Assembly (NCBI RefSeq): GCF_002813375.1
Contig: NZ_PHUJ01000003.1
Location: 5,518,001 to 5,582,000 of the forward strand
Source of the DNA: Pseudonocardia alni
GTDB lineage: Bacteria; Actinomycetota; Actinomycetes; Mycobacteriales; Pseudonocardiaceae
Direction of reading: 5' to 3'
Length of the DNA stretch: 64,000 nucleotides
This document shows positions 59,383-64,000 of the stretch, piece after piece. Within the stretch, counting starts at the first letter, position 1. Each line of letters begins with the position of its first letter. A model generated the notes under the pieces. It ran no database searches. It saw only the letters and a program-made list of their open reading frames with translations, and was not told the origin of the DNA. Position numbers and translations under genes: made by a program.

Positions 59383-60273
59383 ATGTCGTTCGACGCACGG
59401 GTGATGCTGTCCCGGCGGCTCCGGTTCCTGCCGCACCGCGCCTTCGCGATCGCCCACCACGCCCTGTTCCAGGGTGAGCTGACGACGTTCCGGCGGCCGC
59501 GGACCTGGTCCCAGCTGCTCGCGAAGAAGAACCTCGACGACCAGCCCGAGCTGGTGCACGTCACCGCGGACAAGTACGCCGTCCGGGACCACGTCGCCGA
59601 GCGGATCGGGGCCGAGCACCTCATCCCGCTCATCCAGGTGGTCGAGCGGCCCGAGGACCTCGACCTGGAGGCCCCCGCGGGTCCCTACGTCGTCAAGGGC
59701 ACCCACGGCTGCGACATGACGATCCTGGTGCGCCACCCGGCCGCCGCCGACCACGCGAAGATCCGCTCGACGGTCGCCCGCTGGCTGCGCACCGACTTCT
59801 TCACCCACGGCTGGCGCGAGCGCCCCTACGAGGGGCTCACCCCACGCGCCGTCGTCGAGGAGATGATCGGGGACGGCACCAAGCCACCCGCCGACTACAA
59901 GTTCTTCGTCTTCCACGGCGAGCCGGCGATGGTCGTCATCGACCAGGACCGCTTCGTCGCCCACACCTCGACGATGCTGCACCCGGACTGGGTGCCGTTC
60001 CGGATCTCGGGGCGCTTCTCCCAGGCCGACGCGTTGCCCGAGAAGCCCGCGTCCTACGAGCGGATGCTGGAGATCGCCCGCGCGCTGGGCAAGGACTTCA
60101 CCTTCGCCCGCGTCGACCTCTACGACGTCGACGGGCACGTCTACTTCGGCGAGATCACCCACAACCCGGGCGGCGGGCTCGTCCGGCTGCGGCCCCGCGC
60201 CTTCGACCGGGCGCTGGGGAACCTGTGGCGCAACGGGACCCCGATCCCGGAGAAGTTCATCCAGCGCTCCTGA
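59383..60273 (+). CDS. TupA-like ATP-grasp protein
   Basis: This 296-residue protein matches the TupA-like ATP-grasp family, found in teichuronopeptide and capsule gene clusters. LLAKKNLDDQPELVHVTADK and YVVKGTHGCDMTILV mark the nucleotide-binding part; FFVFHGEPAMVVIDQDRF and FARVDLYDVDGHVYFGEITH carry metal and catalytic positions. It would join an amino acid or peptide to a sugar polymer using ATP; this is a family-level inference. Start ATG 59383. It is followed by a 1.24-kb non-coding gap. Confidence 0.85.
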   Translation: MSFDARVMLSRRLRFLPHRAFAIAHHALFQGELTTFRRPRTWSQLLAKKNLDDQPELVHVTADKYAVRDHVAERIGAEHLIPLIQVVERPEDLDLEAPAGPYVVKGTHGCDMTILVRHPAAADHAKIRSTVARWLRTDFFTHGWRERPYEGLTPRAVVEEMIGDGTKPPADYKFFVFHGEPAMVVIDQDRFVAHTSTMLHPDWVPFRISGRFSQADALPEKPASYERMLEIARALGKDFTFARVDLYDVDGHVYFGEITHNPGGGLVRLRPRAFDRALGNLWRNGTPIPEKFIQRS

Positions 60274-60744
60274 CCGGGCGCTCCTGACCGGGCTCTCGGG
60301 CGCACCCGGGCTCGCGTCTCTCCCCGGCTCTCGTACGGGCCCCGGACTTCGCCTCCACCGGGGCCTTCGCGCGTATCCCCGGGCCGGTGCACCCGGAGGG
60401 CCCGCGCGCCCACCGGGCTCCGCGTACGCCCGGACTCGTGCACCCGCCGGGCCTCGCGTGCGTCCCGGCCCGTGCGTTCCACCGGGCGCGCACCCACCCG
60501 GGTCCATCCCTGCGCCGGGTCCCCGCACCCGCCGGGCGTGCGCGGACCGGCCTCGTCCATGCACCCGGCTCGTCCACTCATCGAGCTCTCGCGCAGCCCC
60601 TCGTCCTGCGCCGCCCTCGCCGCCGCACACCCTCCGCCCGACCTGTCCGCCGCGCCGAGCCCCGACGACCCCGTGGCGACCCGCCGCCGGCCGCGGCACC
60701 CCACGCGACGGCCGCCGTGCGTCGTCGCGGGTCGCCGCCCCCAT

Positions 60745-60808
60745 CCACACCCCGTCGCGGGCGGCCACACCCTCGGCAACAGGTGTGGTCGCCCGCGACG
60801 GGGTGTGG
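60745..60808. repeat. Inverted repeat A (27-bp arms, 10-base loop)
   Basis: The left arm (CCACACCCCGTCGCGGGCGG and CCACACC) pairs with 60782-60808 at 26 of 27 positions; the loop is CTCGGCAACA. The DNA could form a cruciform and the RNA a long hairpin. Confidence 0.9.
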
Positions 60809-60920
60809 CGTCGGGACGGTGTGCCGCCCACGCCGGTCCCGAGGTGCCTTCCTGGCGGTCGTCGGAGCGGAACCGGTATGCGGGCCGCGGAGAGCGTGCG
60901 AGGACGGCGCCCGCCGCCGA

Positions 60921-60978
60921 TCGATCAGTACCTGAGCGTTGCCGACGCCTGGTCGGACAGCGCTCACGTACTGATCGA
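60921..60978. repeat. Inverted repeat B (18-bp arms with inner stem)
   Basis: TCGATCAGTACCTGAGCG pairs with CGCTCACGTACTGATCGA with one mismatch. The 22-base loop contains a second stem, CCGAC/GTCGG. Confidence 0.85.
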
Positions 60979-61135
60979 CAGGTCTGTCTCGCACGTCGTC
61001 CGGTGGGGCGCTCCTCGGCGCGTGGGCGAGGACCACCCTCGTCGCGCGGGGTGCGATTCCGTGGGGTGCGGACGACTGCGGGGTTCGGCAGGGCGCACGG
61101 CCGCATCGCTGCAGCCGACGAGGTCCCCCACGCGA

Positions 61136-61207
61136 CCTGTCGCACCTCGGACGAGGTCGTCGCACCCCGTGCGGCGGGTGCGACGACCTCGTCCGAGGTG
61201 CGACAGG
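61136..61207. repeat. Inverted repeat C (31-bp perfect arms, 10-base loop)
   Basis: The left arm at 61136-61166 (starting CCTGTCGCACCTCGGACGAG) is exactly complementary to 61177-61207; the loop is CCGTGCGGCG. It is the longest perfect inverted repeat seen in the window. Confidence 0.95.
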
Positions 61208-61511
61208 ACCGCCGGGCCGGGGGCAGGTGTGGGCCGGGGGCCGGCGTGCCGTGCTGTGCCGCGGCGCGGCCTCGCAGCTGTGGTCGCCCGCGAGTAGAAG
61301 CGCTGGTGGCCATTGCCTCGGGTGGCCGGCGGACCGTGGGCCGGTCTGTCGCCCGGAAGCCCGGAGTTCGCTGGACCGGACCTCCGGAAGCCGGAAGGTC
61401 GGGTGAATCGGAGCCCCGGAGCTCGGTGGATCCGTGCCCCGGGACCTCCGGAGCCCCGAGGCTCCGAGCCCCCTGAGCCGGAGGGAGCGCCGGAGCCGGC
61501 AGGACCGCGGA

Positions 61512-62969
61512 TCAGTCGCGGACGCGGGGGAACTCGTGGGTCCGTGCCTCCGGCCCACCGATGGGCCGGGTGTCGTCGTCCCGGGCGAGGGGATCCGGGC
61601 CGTCCGGGCCGTCCGGGCCGTGCGGGCCGTCCGGGCCGGCGGTGCCGCCGTCGCCGGGCGGGTGCGGCGGGACCGGCTGACGCAGCCAGCGCACCACCGA
61701 CGGCAGGAAGACGATCGCCAGGACCAGCTCGCCCGCGAGCCACATCCAGCCGACGGCGTCGACCCCGAGCATCGGGGCGAGCAGCGGGATCCCGCCGAGC
61801 ACGATCACGCAGTGCACGAGCTGCTGCACGGCCAGGGGGAAGGTGCGGTTCGCGAGCCGGGACTTGGTCATCCACATCGTCACGATCACGCGCGGGAACA
61901 TGGACACCATCAGCAGCTGCAGCAGCGTCGTGGAGTTCTCGACGTACTGCGGCCCGTAGAACCACAGCAGCAGCGGGGCGGCGAGCGCGATGACCAGCGA
62001 GGCGGGCCACACCAGCAGGCAGATCCGCCGCAGCACCGCCCGGGCGAACACGTGCGCGTGCGCCGGGTTCCGGGAGCCCTCCACGACCAGCGCCGAGGTG
62101 ATCGCCATCGACAGCATGCTCATCGCGAGGAAGACCGTCTGGGCCGGCAGCAGGTAGGCACTGGCCGCCTGGCTGATCGTCATGACCACCAGCACCGGCA
62201 GGAATGACGACATGGCCTGGTTGAACACCTGGCCGAGGTAGTCGCCGCCCATGTAGCGGGCGAGCGTGGCGCGGTCCGGGGCGCCCGCGTCGTCGCGGTC
62301 CGCGGTCTCGGCGGTGTGCCGGGGGAGCAGCCGCCGCGAGATCAGGAGGGTGAACGGCACCAGCAGCGCGATGACCGGCGCGCTCCAGGAGGTGAACACG
62401 CCGTCGGACACCGAGGTGAACGCGACGACCACGAGCAGCCCGAGCTTCACGACGCCGTAGACGCCGTTCTCCAGCACCACCCACATCGCCGAGCGCAGCC
62501 CGGTCAGGACCTGGTCCTGCAGGTTGAAGATGGACCACGCGGCGGTCGAGACCACGAACCACGCGGCGAAGCCGGGGGAGACGTGCAGCGGGTCGCCGGG
62601 GGCGTAGGCGACGTGGCAGTAGGTCATGACCGCGGCCGAGCCGACGACCGCCATGGCGGCGCTGATCCCGTACGCGAGCCGCACCAGCGACCGTGAGTCG
62701 CGTCCGGCCGTCGGGAGGAAGCGGATGAGGGCCTGACCGAAGTTGAGCGAGGTCAGGACCGATATCAGCATCATCAGGTTGACCATGGCGTTGCCACGGC
62801 CGACGTCCTCGGTGCTGAACACGCGGGCGGCGAAGACCCAGTAGAGCAACCCGAAGCCGGAGTTGACGACGGTGTTGAGCATCAGGGCGTAGGCGTTGCG
62901 GTAGAGCGGGTTGCCCATCTCGCGGCGGACCGATCGGACCCGGCCGGCGACCATCTCCCCGACGCTCAT
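61512..62969 (-). CDS. Oligosaccharide flippase / polysaccharide exporter (MOP superfamily)
   Basis: This 485-residue membrane protein has twelve or more hydrophobic helices. It starts with LYRNAYALMLNTVVNSGFGL and FAARVFSTEDVGRGNAMVNL, a common pattern of Wzx/PST-type flippases that move lipid-linked sugars across the membrane. The C-terminal 50 residues are a hydrophilic tail with GPDGPHGPDGPDGPD, encoded by nine-base repeats near 61596-61640. The ATG at 62969 is chosen; upstream GTGs at 62981 and 62978 are possible. With the GT2 and TupA-like genes it makes a small surface-glycan locus. Confidence 0.85.
   Translation of the reverse strand: MSVGEMVAGRVRSVRREMGNPLYRNAYALMLNTVVNSGFGLLYWVFAARVFSTEDVGRGNAMVNLMMLISVLTSLNFGQALIRFLPTAGRDSRSLVRLAYGISAAMAVVGSAAVMTYCHVAYAPGDPLHVSPGFAAWFVVSTAAWSIFNLQDQVLTGLRSAMWVVLENGVYGVVKLGLLVVVAFTSVSDGVFTSWSAPVIALLVPFTLLISRRLLPRHTAETADRDDAGAPDRATLARYMGGDYLGQVFNQAMSSFLPVLVVMTISQAASAYLLPAQTVFLAMSMLSMAITSALVVEGSRNPAHAHVFARAVLRRICLLVWPASLVIALAAPLLLWFYGPQYVENSTTLLQLLMVSMFPRVIVTMWMTKSRLANRTFPLAVQQLVHCVIVLGGIPLLAPMLGVDAVGWMWLAGELVLAIVFLPSVVRWLRQPVPPHPPGDGGTAGPDGPHGPDGPDGPDPLARDDDTRPIGGPEARTHEFPRVRD
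61596..61640. repeat. Nine-base tandem repeats in the flippase tail
   Basis: About five units like GGGCCGTCC are repeated in a row, coding Gly-Pro-Asp triplets at the end of the flippase. Copy number is likely variable. Confidence 0.7.
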
Positions 62970-63189
62970 CGCGCGCACCACCGGACGGCGGCGCGGGACG
63001 TCCCGCTGAGTGCGTGCACACCACCACGCTAACCAGGTGTCGACCACCCGGGTGCCAGGGGGAGGGGCCCCGGACGGCCCGTCACCGGCCGGGGTCGGAC
63101 CTCCCGGACATACACACCCCGTCGTGGCGCGCAATCGCTGCGCTACGGTGCATCCTTTCCGGTGACCTGATGAACCGAAGGGGGCTCGC

Positions 63190-64000
63190 GTGCGTATCGC
63201 CTGCGCGGGTGGGGGGCCGGCCGGTCTGTATCTGGCGGTCCTCGCCAGGCTCCGGTCCGGTGGACGCGACGAGGTCGTCGTGCACGAACGCAACGAGGCG
63301 GGGCGGACCCACGGGTTCGCCGTCACCTACGGCGAGGACATGCTCGACGACGCGTTCCGCAACGATCCGGCGGGAGGCGAGGCGCTGCGCCGTGCGTCCC
63401 GGCTGTGGAACGCACAGGAGATCCGGGTCGGCGACCACCGCCCGGTGCACGTCGGCGGCAAGTACGGCTACGCGATCGCCCGCGTCGACCTGCTCGACGT
63501 GCTGGCGCGCCGGGCCGAGCAGCTGGGCGTGACGATCGAGTACGGCTCCCCGGTGGACCGCGCGGACCTCGACGCCGACCTGGTCGTCGCCTCCGACGGC
63601 GTCGGCAGCCGGATCCGCACCGCGCGCGCCGAGCACTTCGGCACCACCGTCGACGAGGGGACGAACCCCTACGTCTGGCTCGGCGCCGACAGTGACTCCG
63701 ACACCTTCGTCTGGGACTTCCAGCCGACCGACGCGGGCTGGATGTGGATCCACCTCTACCCCTCGTCGAACGGGGTCAGCACCTGCATCGTCGAGTGCGA
63801 GCCCGACACCTGGGAGGCGCTGGGCCTGGACCACATGTCCGGGGCCGAGGCCGTCCGGCTCGTCGAGTCGGTCTTCCACCGCACGCTGGCCGGCCGCCGG
63901 CTCATCGAGCCCCTCGGCGGGCTCGGGGACAAGCCGTGGCTGCGCTTCCGCGAGGTCCGCAACCGGACCTGGCGCGACGGCGACCTCGTGCTGGCCGGCG
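63190..64000 (+). CDS. FAD-dependent aromatic monooxygenase (5' part, runs off the window)
   Basis: The frame from GTG 63190 is open to the window end (270 residues). The N-terminal FAD motif is RIACAGGGPAGLYLAVLARL, the second FAD motif is DLVVASDGVGSRIRTA, and the GD motif is starting at DGDLVLAG at the end. HERNEAGRTHGFAVTYGEDM is similar to the flavin half of salicylyl-CoA or anthraniloyl-CoA hydroxylases. It would hydroxylate an aromatic ring with NAD(P)H and oxygen; the CoA-thioester preference is a guess from that likeness. It is divergent from the flippase gene. GAAGGGGG lies before the start. Confidence 0.85.
   Translation, partial: MRIACAGGGPAGLYLAVLARLRSGGRDEVVVHERNEAGRTHGFAVTYGEDMLDDAFRNDPAGGEALRRASRLWNAQEIRVGDHRPVHVGGKYGYAIARVDLLDVLARRAEQLGVTIEYGSPVDRADLDADLVVASDGVGSRIRTARAEHFGTTVDEGTNPYVWLGADSDSDTFVWDFQPTDAGWMWIHLYPSSNGVSTCIVECEPDTWEALGLDHMSGAEAVRLVESVFHRTLAGRRLIEPLGGLGDKPWLRFREVRNRTWRDGDLVLAG

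Larger units (their letters stand above)
60274..61511. other. Non-coding 1.24-kb gap with degenerate repeats and long palindromes
   Basis: No frame here has a believable protein: every long frame is Arg/Pro/Ala-rich without domain features. Bases 60300-60580 hold degenerate GC repeats of about 34 bp around CACCCGCCGGGC and GCGTGCGTCCCGG. Bases 60740-61210 hold three large inverted repeats (listed separately). Bases 61310-61500 hold short CCGGAGCCC-type repeats. It separates the TupA-like gene from the convergent flippase gene. Confidence 0.7.

Noticed and set aside
60387..61558. Several frames of 180-330 codons in the 60.3-61.5 kb gap
   Set aside because: All are Arg/Pro/Ser-rich, lack ribosome sites and domains, and run through long palindromes.

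Overview
The window is very GC-rich (most third codon positions are G or C), uses many GTG starts, has NTGA stop/start overlaps between neighbouring genes, and is densely packed with ABC importers, MFS carriers and LacI/IclR/ROK regulators. It also carries a CobI-CobJ fusion and a DUF7455-type zinc-ribbon protein. Together these point to a high-GC actinomycete, most likely Pseudonocardiaceae (Pseudonocardia-like). The genus is inferred from overall gene content, not from a marker gene. No rRNA, tRNA, integrase, transposase, phage or CRISPR locus was seen, so this reads as chromosomal sequence.

Layout. From 0 to 7.5 kb there is housekeeping and miscellaneous content: a small methyltransferase, an SF2 helicase, an EamA exporter, DUF7455, a GMC oxidoreductase, a coiled-coil/HTH protein and a GAF protein. 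From 7.7 to 10.3 kb a TPP riboswitch precedes a three-gene ABC importer for a thiamine pyrimidine precursor. From 10.6 to 15.3 kb lies a sugar ABC importer (binding protein, single-domain ATPase, permease) followed by its ROK regulator. From 15.3 to 22.5 kb are cobalamin genes (cobK, then cobG-cobH-cobIJ on the minus strand) mixed with two HAD proteins, an alcohol dehydrogenase and a GNAT. One of these HAD genes has lost a base near its 3' end. From 44.4 to 48.3 kb a second cobalamin locus holds a B12 riboswitch, a 12-codon leader ORF and cobN.

From 23.6 to 43.8 kb is the accessory heart of the window, a catabolic island. It contains two near-duplicate solute-binding lipoproteins flanking a HisD-family dehydrogenase, two MalF/MalG-type permeases, an alpha/beta hydrolase, a divergent operon (HpcH aldolase, SDR, second HisD-family dehydrogenase), a LacI regulator, a double SnoaL protein, a bicupin, a nitrilase-family amidase and the importer ATPase. 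Four copies of one 14-bp LacI-type operator (centre CG, flanks like TGCATA) lie at the starts of these units, so the island looks like one LacI regulon. Next to it is an IclR regulator with a divergent operon encoding an isocitrate-lyase-superfamily lyase, a two-subunit aconitase-family hydro-lyase and an MHS-type carboxylate carrier. This second unit looks like a hydrate-then-cleave route for an unknown dicarboxylate. Its small subunit lacks the family's usual Ser-Arg active-site motif.

From 48.4 to 58.1 kb are a MetX-like hydrolase, an MFS remnant, two paralogous helical proteins (one with a perfect 90-bp tandem repeat), a TPP enzyme, three MFS carriers and a wrecked DNA topoisomerase IB. 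From 58.1 to 63 kb are surface-polysaccharide genes (GT2, TupA-like ATP-grasp, flippase), separated by a 1.24-kb gap full of long perfect inverted repeats. The window ends inside a flavin monooxygenase gene.

A recurring theme is long palindromes. They occur between genes (an 88-bp palindrome at 2.9 kb with a relative at 30.3 kb, and three at 60.7-61.2 kb), inside cobG and cobN, and over the promoter before the MetX-like gene.
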